Positions 1 through 13,800 of a stretch of 64,000 nucleotides of DNA are shown one piece after another. The notes below the pieces were generated by a model that was not told the DNA's origin, made no database searches, and saw only the letters and a program-made list of their open reading frames with translations. The translations under genes were made by a program, and so were the position numbers. The stretch is from assembly GCA_022747635.1 (NCBI GenBank), contig JAKTNV010000009.1:384501-448500 (forward strand), written 5' to 3'. This stretch comes from Hetaerina americana (Eukaryota; Arthropoda; Insecta; Odonata; Calopterygidae). Every line of letters starts with the position of its first letter. Position 1 is the stretch's first letter.

Positions 1-890
1 GATCATCTTCCTAGATGTAAATATTTCCCTCAGCAATAACAAATTCCTGACCTCTGTCCACACTAAACCTACTAATAAGCAGCAATATCTTCATTGCAGC
101 AGTTGCCACCCCTCCCATACCAAGCGTTCCCTCCCTTACTCCCTCTCTATCCGCGGGCTCCGTATTTGCAACCATCCAAAATCCCTTAACAAATACCTCA
201 ACAACCTTCACCACTCCCTCCAACGAGGATACCCAGATTCTCTCCTCCATAAAAAATACTCAAACATTCCTACACCCCCAAGCCTGCTTCAACCACAGAC
301 ACCCAGCCTCTCTCAATCTGTACTACCTACTTCCCAGGCATTCAGTCCCTCAAATTCATCCTTAAAGACCTGTTCCCCATCCTCAAAAACCACAACACTT
401 CCTCCAACCTTCTTCCCAAATGCCCCTCTGTCACCTTCAAACGACCCGCCAACCTAGCAGATATCCTCAAATCCACCAAGCCGCTCTCAAAATCCCCTCA
501 CACCCCCAGAGCCATACCCACTCCATGTCATCGAGGAAGATGCCTGCCCTATTTTCACCACTGCACCCCACTCCATCCCACCATTTAACTCTCTCCCGCC
601 CTTCCCCCACTCCTCTTGCACTTCCAAGAATGTTGCTTATCTTCTGACCTGTAAACTCTGCCTGGCCTTTTACATAGGCCAATGTTCCTCACCCCTGAAC
701 CTTAGGATTAACAACCACCGCGCCTCGTGCAATCCCTCCTCCCCGTCCGCGGGTCTACCCATCCCTAAACATGCTTCACATCATAATACCCCTTTCAACC
801 AGTGTTAAAATGTTTTCGCCCTAGCGTGCCTTCCTACATCCGATAACCCTATAGAATTAAAAACTCTTGAAATAGCATTCATTTGGCTCT
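1..890 (+). mobile_element. Penelope-like element, C-terminal part (RT end plus GIY-YIG endonuclease)
   Basis: One reading frame (codons from position 2) gives the end of a Penelope-type reverse transcriptase followed by a GIY-YIG nuclease. The opening residues FLDVNIS, then KPTNKQQYLHC and HPSHTKRSLPYSL, match the conserved FLD...KPTD..YL...HP.HTK block after the catalytic box in this family. A proline-rich linker follows. The nuclease appears at about 629-720 as NVAYLLTCKLC and FYIGQC, then LRINNHR: a YIG-type signature with conserved Arg and Asn-Asn-His. The frame has one internal stop (TAG 455-457) and ends with TAA near 805. The element is cut by the left window edge; its right limit is estimated from loss of similarity. 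In the family RT and GIY-YIG act together in target-primed insertion. This copy is inactive because of the stop. Confidence 0.75.
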
Positions 891-1027
891 GTTTTGCCTA
901 TCAGCATCCGGGATTCAATGTCGTTCACTAATGAGAATGGTGTGAATTGTCACTTTGTAGAAGCGATGCATATCGGAGAGGTGAATAATTTGTTCTTCCG
1001 CATGAGTTTTGGTGTGCGTGGCCTTTG

Positions 1028-1140
1028 TTATTCACGGCCGGGACGACCTTCAACCACCTGCGTTGACGACAACATTGATCGTGTGCGATCCCTTGTCCCC
1101 ACCGATCGCCGAAAAACCGTCCGAATGATAGCTGATGACT
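1028..1140 (+). pseudogene. mariner transposase relic (N-terminal helix-turn-helix linker)
   Basis: A short stretch translates to GRPSTTCVDDNIDRVRSLV followed by DRRKTVRMIADD. This matches the region between the two helix-turn-helix motifs of mariner transposases (GRPxTS..DNI..V..LV..DRR.T...IA..L). It ends at a stop at 1140-1142. No catalytic core or inverted ends could be found nearby, so it is a scrap of a dead element. Identification rests on about 35 residues. Confidence 0.55.
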
Positions 1141-1142
1141 GA

Positions 1143-2884
1143 CCAGCGGAACGGAGAGCTGCGGTCAGGATACACACACCGCAATCACTCGCCGTGGCAT
1201 GGCAGAAGGATTTCAGCCGAACATCAGCCATCGAGGGATCACTCGTTGAACACAGCAGGCGAGAAGAGTGGAATGCGGCACTCGTGCGCATGCGTGGCGC
1301 GATTCTGTTTCGCTTACATGGCCAGCGTAGAGGATCGACCAGGACGGGCGAAGTGCGAAGGATTTCCAATGGGGAGCTTCGACGGGGAGTTTACTTTTAA
1401 AGCTTTCCATCTGCAGGTAATCACACCAGCATCCCCGCGAAACTCACGAAAAGAAAGAAGCACGGGAATGAAATGTACGGCTCCGATGTTTATTCCTTGC
1501 GAGCGGGGACAGCAAGGGCGTCATTGCAAGAGGCGTCCGCGTATATTTAAATACCTTCTAAATGGCGTGGGCGACTGAGAGCTATTGACGCCGTTAGTTT
1601 TGCGTGTATTCGAGGCTTTGGAAAATATTTAAAAACGGACAGACGTCACGGAAAGCAATCGCGAAGAGCAAATTTGGGTGAAAAAGCAGATTTCACAAAT
1701 CGTAATTCAGAACCTAGTAGAAATCTTTGTGAAAGAAGTGGAGCATGATATTGCTGATTGAATGGCCGCGGTGAAATCAGGATCAAATTCAGTCCTGAAG
1801 AAGAATTGCGCATCAATAGGGCTAACGCTGGGAACGAATAAATTAATACCGAGTATCATAAAACAGTGTGGATAAACAATGAATGTGCAATTGGGTGTGT
1901 AGAACTAGGAGGTGATGTAGTGCGATGAAAAGGGACGTTTCCTAAGGACAAGTGCAATTCATGGCGAGTTCGGAAAGTTAAGAATTATCGGGCTACGGCT
2001 CCATTAGGGCCGAAACGTGTGACCTCGACAATGGACGAAGTCAGAATGAAAGTAGAAATATTGACTGTCCCCAACCTCTCACAAGAGGATTGGATACGTA
2101 GATCGGACGAAGTTCCCTCGCCCGGACCGGGTTGAGAAAACAAATGGGATAGGCAGGTCTGGGATACTAGTGCAAGAATAGGAAGAGGACTCGAAGCAAT
2201 GGAAGGGAGAAGATAAGCCAGTGGTAGAAAAGAGGGAGATTAACGACTGTGGAAGTCTTATCTGAAGCAGAAAATGTGTCGCGTGCAAATTGGTCATTCT
2301 GCAGAGAGATTGAGTTGCGTAAAATATAATTCAAATGGGTGATGTAAAATTTATCAGCTTCGTGAATGAACATATGGAAGAGAAACCGGTGAATACAAGA
2401 CCTCTTCGTCAAACTTAGTGGCAAAGGGCAGAATGTAGAGAGCAGTAGATGAAGATAAGATTTGTACAAAATGAGCATAGGAATCTGCCAGTCAATTACA
2501 TTGGTCACCCGAATGCAAACGAATGAGAAAAGGAAAATGGTTGCATTCCCTCTGTCTGCTACTGAAGATCAGTTAGACTTGCAAGCAAGGCAGACGGGCT
2601 TGCAGATATTTCGTCACTTGAAACTTGACATAGGCAAAGGTGAGTTTATCGAGAGGCTTTTTGGATCGGCACTGAATTCAATCGGGTGAAAAGTGGTGCT
2701 TACGGTAAAACTTGAAAATTTCTAAGTAAATATGGAGGCCTTTCTGACCCCTATTTAAAAAATTAAGGACCAAGGTCTTCTATATCTACTACCCCGAAAT
2801 TATTAGAAAATAGCTTAATTTTAGGAAACCCTGAGACGTCGTAGATTAACCCTTTGGATACAAGTGTGAGATTTAAAAAAAGTG
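1143..2884. other. no recognisable gene
   Basis: Several frames are open but none gives a protein I recognise. The DNA shortly before 2885 could belong to the Gypsy relic that follows, but I could not align it to gag, protease or early polymerase motifs. Confidence 0.4.
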
Positions 2885-3240
2885 TAGATTACTTGAATTT
2901 CGAGGTTACCACAGATTGGGCATAAAGGTTCGAGGTAAGCAGATATATTAGGCATAAAGACAAGTAGAGGATCTTCGAAGACCGGGTAATCGGAGGCATA
3001 CATGAAATGAGGCAATTTGTTGGATTAACCAACTTCATTAGAATATTATTACGAGAATTCACATCTATCAGCAGACCTTTGATCTTTCTGACTAAGATGA
3101 ACGTGATGTTTGAGTGGAAGAGAGGCAAGGCCTGACTAAAAAACGGAATAAGATGGATGGTTGAACGCCCAACGCTGGCATATTTAAATAAATATGGGAA
3201 CCCACCCTACAGCCCCGATCATCCCGACCATTATGGCTAT
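2885..3240 (+). pseudogene. Ty3/Gypsy LTR-retrotransposon polymerase relic (RT thumb/connection)
   Basis: Read in frame from about 2891, the translation contains YLNFEVTTD, a stop, then MRQFVGLTNFIRILLREF, ISRPLIFLTK, and FEWKRGKA before another stop. This is the order seen in Gypsy polymerases just after the catalytic YxDD box: FLGxxVTxxG, LRxFLGLxNYYRRFI..FS, IAxPLxxLLKK, FxWxxxCxxAF. A weak continuation (RPTLAYLNKYGN) lies near 3160. At least two stops are in frame. No LTRs, integrase or upstream catalytic motifs were found. The copy is old and incomplete. Confidence 0.6.
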
Positions 3241-6189
3241 TTCCTCTTCTTGCACTTGACAAAGAGGACAATGGTTTGAAAACGACGAGGAAACCAAGAC
3301 AACCTTTGTCAACAGTTTCAAATCCAATGCGACAAACTTCAAAAGTGATGGATATAAGAATCTGATTGAGCGTCACGAAAAGAGCTTACAAGTCCAAGGC
3401 GATTACGAAGCAGAGTAAATCTGTAAAAAAACTAAAGCTGCCACTGGAAGCTATTTGCAACGAATATATTGTCCAAACGAATGCTTATGCTTCGAATATG
3501 CCTGATATATCCGCTAGCAAAATTACCAATAACTGATTAAATTTTAATTACTCACCAGGTGTCACAGCTATGAATGGAAAACCCATTTTGGATGTAAATG
3601 ATGTCACTTACCTGAAAATAGAAAGAGAGCGGTAAATTACTAGGATTGGCTCCCATGTATTTTCAATAACGTTTATACCTGTATTAGAGTTCAGCCAAAG
3701 AAATACACGTAACTATACAGCATATATGGCTGCACTTTTAACAGATTAATCGTCGGGAATCGTGCGATTCTCATGCCATATTTTACGATTCAGTAAAAAT
3801 ACCACTACATAAACACATAGGAACTCCAGGTGGGCGCTACGCTTTTCACCAAGTAAACTGTTCATGGGGGTGAATTTAACATTTTTCCTTATCAAGTAAT
3901 GATTCAACTTTCTCGATTTTAATTCGAAACACAAGTTCTCCTCCCTACCTCCGACTCTCTTAGAATGTTGGAATTATGCCTTTAAGCTCCAAGGAAGTGC
4001 GGAATCGTGCTCACGGCTTTTGGGAGGGTCTAACTGTTCCTACTTACTCGCTACCCTTAGCTCAATTACACGACACGAAGGACTGTGTGAAACTTTTCTT
4101 CCCGAGGACCGCCCTCTAGTGCATCTCTTCCGCTTCCGAGTACGTTTGGCAAATCTGCTCGTTCTATTTATTCATAATTTTAGGCCAACGTCACTTTTGA
4201 TGATTGACGCAGGATGGCAACATCCTTCGCCCCCTTTGACTGCGACTTGAAATAAAACGCAAGTGGAGGGGTTCACGAAAGAGTGATTTAGTCGATTGGA
4301 TCTTCGATGCTGGCCCGGTCGTGACACTGCAAACATGTACGCAAGCACCTAATGAAATGAATGTCAGATGGAGAACCTGGTAAACTTTCCTGTCCATTGG
4401 AAGCTTAAGTTTGAATCGAGGCCCCCCCGAAGCGCCCTCGTCAATAGACCGAAATCAAGAGCGGAGGGGACCCAATCGACTCCCAGTCCACTCCCTCTCT
4501 TCACTCGAGTTATCGCTATGAACTATGCTCATTCCACGGAAGGGGGGTTTGCCTCAACTTCTCCCGTATTGATCGAACCACAATCACCAACCATATTGCT
4601 CGCTTAATACTCTCCACTAAGACGACTCATTTTCAGTCAAGCCTACAGGAATCAATTATTGTGAATAAAAACCAATAAAATGACATATAACTCCATTAAT
4701 ACAGCAGTTTAAAATAAGCGACTGCCTTGTTGTAAAGGTCAAGCACGAATCTCTCTCTTCGAACGCATTACTTAGGGGAAAAGATCTCCACCCTTCTTTG
4801 GAGAGGAGACGATGGTGGGGTGGGCTTTGAGATTTTAGAAAAATCTGTGTGGTTTAACGGCTTTAATCGATGACATGATGTTATATTACTTCATTGACGG
4901 TAATGTAACGATTAGGATAGGGTTTGGTCACTCCCGAACCAAAATTTCATTATAAATCGATTATTTTCCATTATTTTTAGGATGAAGAGCGATTTCAGTA
5001 ATTGTCACTTTTCATACGTTCATCTTGCAATCGCCCGGAATGGCATGCCAGTGGTTCACCTGCGAGGGACTGCGTTGTCGTGCTCCCTCAACAGAGGCGC
5101 TGCCTGGATTGCTCGACCCTTCGGGGGGGGGGGGGGCAGCGTCCAGTAGATCTCAGCCGAATATACGCTGGGAGAGCAAATGCGATTCGTTTCCCCGAGG
5201 GCGAAGTAACTCAAAACAGATTTGCGCTTCTGCGACTCTTCTACTCGATCTTATTTCTTCGGAATGATAGTGAACGATCCAGGAGAGTTAAGTTAAAGGT
5301 AAGAGAGCGGAAGGGGAGAGCAGGGTTCCTTCGCAGGGCCGGTTCCAATTGAGTGAGGAGGGATGTAATGGGGGCAGCAAATGGGGCAGGAGGAAAGGAT
5401 TAAGGGCGAGAGGGCGGTCTAATGAAGTCGGACAAAAGGCGTGTCTTGATTGGTTGAGAGGGCACGAAGTGAGGGGAAGAAGGGAGCGGGCAAGGAGGAG
5501 AGCCGCACTAACTTTTATCGCGATGAACCCTGGGGGCGGGCAGAGGAAACGAGGGGGAGGGGGTGCAGGGCCTTGTTTTATTCCACGGGGGTCGTGTTTT
5601 CAATGCGGAGAACTCCCGCACGGCCGAACGATTGGGTTTTCAGTGGAGCTCGGGAAACAGTGGGCCATCGTAATGGGGCTCACAGGACGCAGTTGAAACA
5701 CCGAGCCCCATCCCCCTCCGGGAATCAAGAATGATTAATGTATGTATGTATTATTCCCATACATATTCTCGGCGCATGGTGATTTCAGCAACACATATGC
5801 GTCATGGAGTGCAGTTTGAGCCGTCGGCTTGAATTGGGACGTTTAGTTTGATACTCCAAAGCATTAATAAGAGAGTGAAGTTTAAAATAACATTAACGAG
5901 TGCAGTAATAATATAGAAATACTTGTTGTAAGCTGTCGATAAGTGAATTAGACTTTGACAAAAAGGACTTATCCGAATGCCAACTAAATTATGCATATTC
6001 AATGTCTTAAAAGATGTAACGCTTAAGAATTGATTATTCTCGTCACTAGGACGGTCATCAATTTATTATTATTTGATATAAATGCAGTTTAGGTTGGTTT
6101 AAGATGGATACAGACTAAACACCGATGAGATTATAAGTCTGCCCTAACAAGACACAAACTATAACCACCCAAAAATAGACACTACTTTC
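3241..6189. other. no recognisable gene; includes a GC-rich tract with a 14-G run
   Basis: No coding similarity seen. About 5020-5720 is GC-rich compared with the flanks and holds an uninterrupted run of 14 G at 5123-5136. Open frames there look like a by-product of base composition, without domain signals. Confidence 0.4.
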
Positions 6190-7580
6190 ATTCGGCTTAC
6201 ATTCTATTTCCCTTCATTCCGTACTGTGCGGCCACTGTTTTCATTTCGCTACTTAGCCTGTCAAACGTTCTCCCCTCTATCAGATTCTTCGAGATTCTAT
6301 TGCTGGTAGAAATTGCGTCCATCCACATTTTCTATTTTCTTTGGGTTTCTCCCAGAAATCCCCTCGCCTCCCTCACCGCGCATAGTACCACTTCATTTGT
6401 TTTCACTTCACCTGTTCCATCCTTCCCACGGTCACGCTTCAATAGCCTCCGATCTACGCCTATCATCCTGCTTCAGTGACCGTGTTTCCGCGCCGTAGCA
6501 GAACCACGCTCCATACCAAAGTTTTAACGCAGTTCTTCTTTTTCTGCCTCTGTTAGTTTGACTATATTGGTTCAAGCCACTTCAAAGATAGGTAAACAGT
6601 TCCACCGATTCTAGTTTATTGTCTCGCATTTTAACTTTTAACTTAGCCTCCCTCCTCAGTTAGAAAAGATCACAACCTTCATTTTTTTAACATTTATTTT
6701 TTTCCTACAACTCTTACACTGATTGTTTTAACGCGCTCAATACAATCTTTGCAACTTCTCAGCAGACAATCTGAATAATGCTTGACCATCCGGAAATCTA
6801 ATAAGTTTAACGATTCCTCGCGGACGTTCATTGATAACTCCAGGACTCTCCAAATGTTACTATTACCATTTTGCCTACTTACACGTTGAAAATCATGGGC
6901 AATACTGGGGCCGGGGACAAAACCTCAACTAATTATCACGCAAGTAACCAATAATCCTCCTCTTCATACTTTTACTAATGGTCTTCAGTTCACCTTAGCA
7001 AAGGAAACAAATTATCTTTCAATGATCCCAATATAGGTCGCCTTTCCCTTTTTTCAGATCGGAGCTAACACTGATCTAGTCAAGGTTTCTGGCTAGTCGT
7101 CCTTCGTTCAATGACACGAGTCACACCATAAAAACTCTTCTTTACTCGTTTTCTCAATGCCAGTTCCACGCTAACTATGCCTATCCCCACAGGCTTATTT
7201 AATTTCAATTCTCTTTGCGTCATTTACCTGTATATCTCGTAATCAAGTCTGACTTGACCTAAGCTATCCTAATCTATGTCATAGCCTCTTTCTATGCCCA
7301 AACTGGTAAGACTAATATCTTTACCCATTAGGTTTTCCTATTTATTACTTTTTATTCAATTCTTATGTCATTTCCAGGGAGATTTTTAATTTTTCGACGT
7401 AAATAAGGTGCGTAAGTAAGGAATAATAAGTGCGCAAGAATTTTCCTTTCCTCCCACCCAACTGTGCTTTGATTCCCGCTCTGCGCAATCCGTCCACATT
7501 TCATTTATAAACTCTCCATACCTTCGCATTCTTTTTTCCTCATACCTCTTTCGAATTATTAGTTTCTCACCACCGCTTGT
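6190..7580 (-). pseudogene. highly decayed RTE-type non-LTR retrotransposon
   Basis: Short anchors in the correct order match the complement of the better RTE copies in this window. Around 6470-6500 is the complement of the TACGGCGCGGAAAC segment that encodes YGAETW; around 6745-6850 is the complement of the segment encoding RFADDQALVCQS and the following Leu-rich stretch. No frame stays open for long and substitutions and indels are frequent. It is the oldest RTE copy in the window. The limits are approximate. Confidence 0.55.
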
Positions 7581-8284
7581 TTTTCTTTATGATCATTAAT
7601 ACTTCTTAAAATTAAAGGAGCAAAGAAACTAGTGAAAGGAATGGTTTTTGCCTCTTGAGTTAAATTCTATTCTCCCCATTTTATGACTTGAAGCTTTATT
7701 ACTTGACACGCTTTTTGATAGAATTACTGACAACTGGTTATCTACAAGTAATCAAAAAAAAACAAAATAGAAGGCATTGCTTTAAATTTACATATGGTGG
7801 GAGCTTAAATTAGCAAAATAAAATGTATTTATCTCAAGGAATGAATCTTTTGTCAAAGTAAAAGTAATGAAGGATCAAAATATTTTCGACTCTGATTGCG
7901 GGGTAGTATTACACTGTATGGAATGGGGACGAAAATGAATCGCACAAATAATAATAGATTAGGGTCAGGGACCATTTTTCCATAAAACAGGAGAGGAGGT
8001 GTCGAGCGGAACCCCGGGGGCGAGAACATTCAAGCCCTCGCACTCGGGGAGGAGGACTTGTTAACTTTGTGCTCACGTGAGGTCGTGTTCTGAAATCGAA
8101 GCGGAGGGAAAGCTCTTCGGTCGAAAAAAGGACGGCTCTACCACGGTGGTCAGGTTCGATGCCGGAAGGCCTCTCGAGCCGCTGAGGGAAATTAAAAAAT
8201 ATATATATCAGGGAGTAACATCTGACGCACTCGTTCATCAAAACCTGAGCTTAGGAGATCCGCAGTGATCTTTTACGCATACGC
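7581..8284. other. no recognisable gene
   Basis: AT-rich to 7900, then a more GC-rich stretch to 8200. No coding or repeat similarity seen. Confidence 0.4.
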
Positions 8285-8290
8285 ATCTGT

Positions 8291-8573
8291 GGGTCGCGGT
8301 AGTCCAGTGAGTAGAGCGTTGGACTGCTGACCGGAGGGTCCCGGGTTCGATTCCCGGGCAGGGCACTCTGGGTACCTGCAGCTCCACCCAAGCTAAAGTG
8401 ATATTTCGGGTACCAGGTCTTCCTGGGAAACCATAACCGGGAAAGGAACTGGCCCCCCTACCCTGATGTGTGATTTTTCATACGCCGTAAATAGGGCTTA
8501 GTACTGGGTGAACTCTACCATCACTTACTAAACCGACCATCTATCCAGTTGATTACTTGAGTTGAGTTGAGTG
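8291..8573 (+). mobile_element. tRNA-derived SINE
   Basis: The head (8291-8364) resembles a tRNA: an A-box-like TAGTCCAGTGAGTAGAGCG, an anticodon-arm-like GGACTGCTGACC with GCT in the loop position, and a clear B box GGTTCGATTCC within a paired CCCGGG...CCCGGG T-arm. The acceptor ends do not pair well, and a non-tRNA body of about 200 bp follows, ending in (TTGAG)n at 8557-8573. This structure marks a pol III-transcribed SINE moved by a LINE, not a functional tRNA gene. I see no second copy of this family here. Confidence 0.72.
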
Positions 8574-10689
8574 TTTATGGTTTTTTTCTCTCGTGTGCTA
8601 CGTAAACATGTAAGTTTTTCCTGAGTCTGAGTATGATTGAGGTTGTCACCAAAATAATAATGGAGGGAAAAACAAAAGAAAATCCAAGGCAAAAGTTATT
8701 CAACAAATCAATGAATACCTGAAGGCAAAACAAAAATATAGGGAATAAAAAACCTGCATTGTGAAGTTTCTTCTACATGAATTTTAATTGATTACATATA
8801 ATTATCATTAGTGCAAATATTCTCATCCATTGGTACTATTACGATTGGTAGTTATCGAAGTGCGCGTCGAAGTACGATTTAAGAAATTATTGAGAATTTC
8901 TTGTGAAAAACCCTTCCGGGAAATGCCATAAAAAATAAACGGAGCACAAAAAATAACACACAAACATGATTTTCAAGTAAATCAATGTAGGAACCTCCAT
9001 AATTCAGCAAGGGATAAAAGGGATCAGCATACTGATAAGTTTCCATACTGGTTTAGTCCGCTGTCATTTATTCAACCATTTACACTCGGCCTCGAGCCAT
9101 TTGTACTTAATTTCCGATTTCTGTGCTACACTACTCGACTTTTGCTTTGCTTGCGTGAAATACTGAAACCACGAATAAATTTCAATTGTAGTTTCAGAGA
9201 TCCAGCTCGTGTATTTGAAGTGGGTTTTAATATTATCATCGTCATATTGAAATGCTGCGCTTAGAAATACCGTTTTCACGGAGCGACGAATATTGTACAC
9301 CAGCAAAACTAATAATCATAGCACGTTAAAAATTTTACTAGAGTTGTAGATTGCTTTCAGAATATCATTAGAATGTTTGAACATTTTCAAAAATATTGCA
9401 AGCGATACACCGTCCCAATATTTGCTGAACAGTGGCAGAGAGGAGGGGACGAGGTGTTAAGTGATGAATCGTTATAAATAGGTTTCCAGGATTATTCATG
9501 AGAATTTGCCCAAAGAATGAGATAAAAACCTAACGTGAAAGCGCGGTATTTTTGTGCATGAAAGTTGTGCAAAGCGTCCAACTCTATGAGATAATTTGCG
9601 ACCCACTAGCTCGTCACTTCGCTCTCGTGCCAAGCAAAAGAAACATCGAGTTCTTAATCGCGGCTCCAACATTTCGAGAAGCAATGAGAACTCGGTGAGG
9701 TGCATGGACACACGAAAGGAGGAATCGACCGGTTGCCGTGTGACTGTCCCTGGGTCTCGTTAATGCATCCAGATGGTTCGCTAGCACGGTGTCTTCTTGT
9801 TTGCTCTCTTCGAGCAATATGGAGGGGAAACTTTTCGGAAGTCTTTAGAAATGTTTGCCTCATGTAATATTAATCTAGGGGCGTGATGCTTCTGCAGGTT
9901 ATTTCATTAATAATAACGTTCCCTTGCTTCTTCCCATAATCATTGCCGATGGCGCCGTTCTCGATCTACTTACACCGCGGCAGAACCTCGAGACTCATTC
10001 CCCTGAAGTCACCACTGTCGCTAATGCCGGATTTTATCGTATAAGCTATCCAAGCTACGGCAGAGCTCATCAGAATCAAGTCGCTAAAACAATGGGGTGA
10101 AAAATTAACACTATTAGTAAAAATACACATTTCCTAAAATGATTTCTTTAACATTTCTGAGAAAATGTCAATAAACATTGCACTCTAGCATTCGTATTAA
10201 TATTGGCGAATGAACAGATTTTTTGCCAACTTTTACGGCCACGAATGTTGCTATGTTGTTATAATTACCAAGAAAATATGCAGTTTGCTAGGAGAAGAGG
10301 CATAATATTAAAAACATAAAAGATAAAAAAATAATAATAAATATTACCAGATAAGTACACAAGCAAAATTAACAGGTAATTCATTGAAAGCACTGAGTGA
10401 TTATCGACACTAGTTAAGACATTGCGAACAGCGCATACATTTTACCTACCTTACATGATGTCTCTCTGGAATATTTTAAGTCCTTGAGAAATGGTTCAAA
10501 AACTTTACAGAATGAGTGATTCCATTTGTCTATAAAACAGGAACTTTCACAATCACCTTTTCATCGAAATCGTCTTCCATTTACATTCGACTCGATGGTG
10601 ATAAAAGTCGCTCCGTTCTTTTTTGAAATGTGAATATATGCAGTCTTCCCGGCGAGCATATCGAGGAAGTTATTTCCCTTCTTTTCTGT
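8574..10689. other. no recognisable gene
   Basis: AT-rich DNA; no domain, repeat or promoter signal I can defend. Confidence 0.4.
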
Positions 10690-10850
10690 AAAAGGGTAGA
10701 AAAAAGCAAAATGGACGAAAGGGAAAATCAAGGAAAAGTGGCAGACGTGCTAGGAGAAGAGAAAGACGTTTGTTGGGAGAAATCCTAAGGAGACAGGAGA
10801 AATTGGTGCAAGGAAAGGTCCTTTCTCGTAACAATGGGGGTTCTGGAAGC
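10690..10850 (+). pseudogene. RTE 3'-end fragment
   Basis: A short stretch encodes LLGEILRRQEKLVQGKV, which matches the C-terminal tail of the RTE protein at 29860-29930 (GEERGLLGEILWRQEKL). Flanks do not continue the similarity, so this is an isolated scrap with no function. Confidence 0.55.
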
Positions 10851-13800
10851 CTCAATTTTTCTCTTTTCGACTGATTTCTACTATTAAGATCGGTCTAAAG
10901 ACTTTTCCCAGTTAATTACCGAGTTTTTCTAAGTAACTAAGACGTTTTACACGCTTCATCCACAATGTAACACCAGGCGAATTACATGAATGAACAACCT
11001 AGAAATGGCCCCGAATTCAAAGTTATATTTTTCCCGCCTTTCTTCGTAAACACGACATACACAACAGAGTCCACCTTGGTCTTCAAGTGCTTCAAGCAGC
11101 TATTTAGATATCAAATTTAGTTTAATTCGCAAACACTTATCTGTTAGACGGATCAATAAATTATTTTATAATATAGCGCAAAACCTAAAAATTGGGAAAC
11201 TTTATCAAATGAAAAAGATTATAATATGAAATGAGAAACTTTCATGCCTCTTCTCCAGAAAACGTAGCCAGAGGCATGGCGTGTGAAATGCTTTTATAGG
11301 TTCGTTATAAGGAAATAAAATCAATAGAAAATTGCAGTCATACGCATGAAATTAGTCTAAGTAAAACTAAATATATTGCGGGGAAAGTGCAAATAATTCG
11401 CCGGGCAGCTCGAGCAAAGGTGACTAAAGATGGAGACTGAGACACACTTGAACGAAGAAACCGCTGGATTCACCACTCATCTATGCCACATCGAAGGAAA
11501 ACACCGATGAAAATAACTGAATATATGGAGCCAAGTTTTTATTGGCTGCGATGACTCGGATACCATACAAGGGCGTTAAAATATTTAATGGAGAATACTA
11601 CGTATTCGCTAAACATCTTTAAACATTTGTCCCATCTCTGAACTAGTGTTTTCACATTTCTTCGGCGTTAAATTTTGCCGCCTGAGATCGAAGTCAACCG
11701 AAGAAGGCATATTGAAGTTCCTCGTCGAGACGAGCGCAAAGCATGCAGCAGCCTAACTTCTCAGTCGTGTTTCCAGGCGAAAGAGCCGTACAAATCTATG
11801 AAACACTTTCTTAAGATTTCGGATATCGTAAAACGCCGGTTTTCACGAACATTTTCACCAAATTTCAGGTGCGGTTCATTGTTCACCACGGTCCGGGGGC
11901 GGCCACGTTTGTCATCATCATCTTCATGGACATTTGTCCGTTCACTCTTCAACGAACGACAACACTGACGGACTCATCACTCTGGCGGACGCTCTCATTG
12001 TCACTCATTGCCATTTGGCCCGTACAGAGCACGAATTGCCCGGTAATGAATTTCAGCGACTTGGAGGTTTTCTTATCAGTAAAAACCTTATCACTGAACT
12101 GACTTCACAAATGGCGGGAATTTTGATTGTGTTGCTCATTTAGACTCGTTACTGTAAACAAATGACAAGCGGCGACAAGACCTAGTTAGTACTGCAGCTC
12201 GAGGCGTACGGACATACAGCGTGCGTCAATACAGCGACCATTTTTCTCCATGCACTCATCTTCATGCTACACGCAAATGGAGTTCACTTTCTCGACAGCC
12301 TTCGTATATCATGTTATCAACAAGAGTCTCTCATCCTCACGAGTCATCGACCCAAGGGTCGATTTATATAACCACCCCGTGCTAGCAGTAGCCTAACAAT
12401 CTTTTAATACTTTCGCAGTTGTATGCATTGGATTTTTCTTTCGCCTACTCTGCGTAACTCATTCTTGGACTTCGTCTGTACTTCTTATTATCCTCGGTGG
12501 CTTTCAAATGGGCTTCTTTCGATATCGTGCCTCAGCCCCTCATTCAGGTATTAAGTGTCCACACTCGTTCTCAAAACACACAATTTCCGATGTTTTTTAA
12601 TCATTATACTACTCATTCGATATATTTTTCCATTATACTTCAGGAGCGCCACATTGCCTGTAATGTCCTCTTTTTGCTGTTTCTTTTGTCGTTTAGCCAA
12701 CGTAACAAAAAGAGATCAAATACATGTTTATATAAACTTCTTCCCAATGTACATGAGTCTAACACTAATTACCTTTAGTTATGCTTCTTTGGTTAGGAAA
12801 ATGTTCCGATCGCCTCTTCCAGCTTCGGTGACCTTCCTCCCAACATACATTCTGACGCTTCACTGACTGCGTCGTTTCCCGACTTTACGGGATACATTAC
12901 ATTGACAACATTCACATTTAGAAATAACATCTTTGATACTCCATGTGCTAAATCGTTGCGAAACGAAAGAAGAGAGGAAAGACCACGGGAAACATTCGTG
13001 TTCGACAAAGTAGATTTGGGAATTTGTGTCAAATTAATACGTTGGATAACTAGAAAGTTTTTTCGCGAATAGCGCAAAAAATCGAGGTTGTGAGTAAAGG
13101 GGAATGATGACGGCGGGTACCCTGCAGGGGCCGGACTCGGGGCTGTCCCCGTGTGCGCATCGATGTAGACAGTATGTGATGCGGCCTAACGACGCTTGTG
13201 CATTGTTTTAATGCTTGTTACTCAACTTCTGAAAAGAAAAAATAAATCATTATTGCTTCCTCAACAGTTGACTGCAGGCGACGGTTACGCAAACCATCGG
13301 TGGAAACCAGTTGAGGAGTGAAATTGAATCAACGTTGCTTGACTTAATCAAATTCGTAAATACATTATATCAATGTAATATATTACATTTCGGAACATAT
13401 CCTGCCAACGTTTGGTGAGTGATTTTGAAAGACTATGTTTGCTAGTAATGTTATTTAATGTCCTGAACATTCTGATGTTTCTCCTGTTCTCATTTTCTTC
13501 CTTAGAACATATCTTCCTGTAATTCTTTTGCCTTGCTTTCTCCAAGTGGTATCTTCCTGTCTTCAAGTATAAGCATAAGGCTTGATTCTCCTTTCTCATT
13601 TTTTATCACTTCATAGATGTCGTCACCTCCACTCCGCCATCCTCGTGGTCTGGCCTTCGCATTAAAAATTTGCATGACTGAGTACACCAGTGGGTTTCGT
13701 TGCTATGTCCTCCATAATTACCCTCACCATTGCATCTAAAGGGGTTCTTCACTATCACTAATGCTGCACTGTTCCCACTGCAGCAGTTCCCTCTGTGGAA

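Noticed and set aside
8291..8364. Functional tRNA gene
   Set aside because: Acceptor ends do not pair and a SINE body with tail follows.
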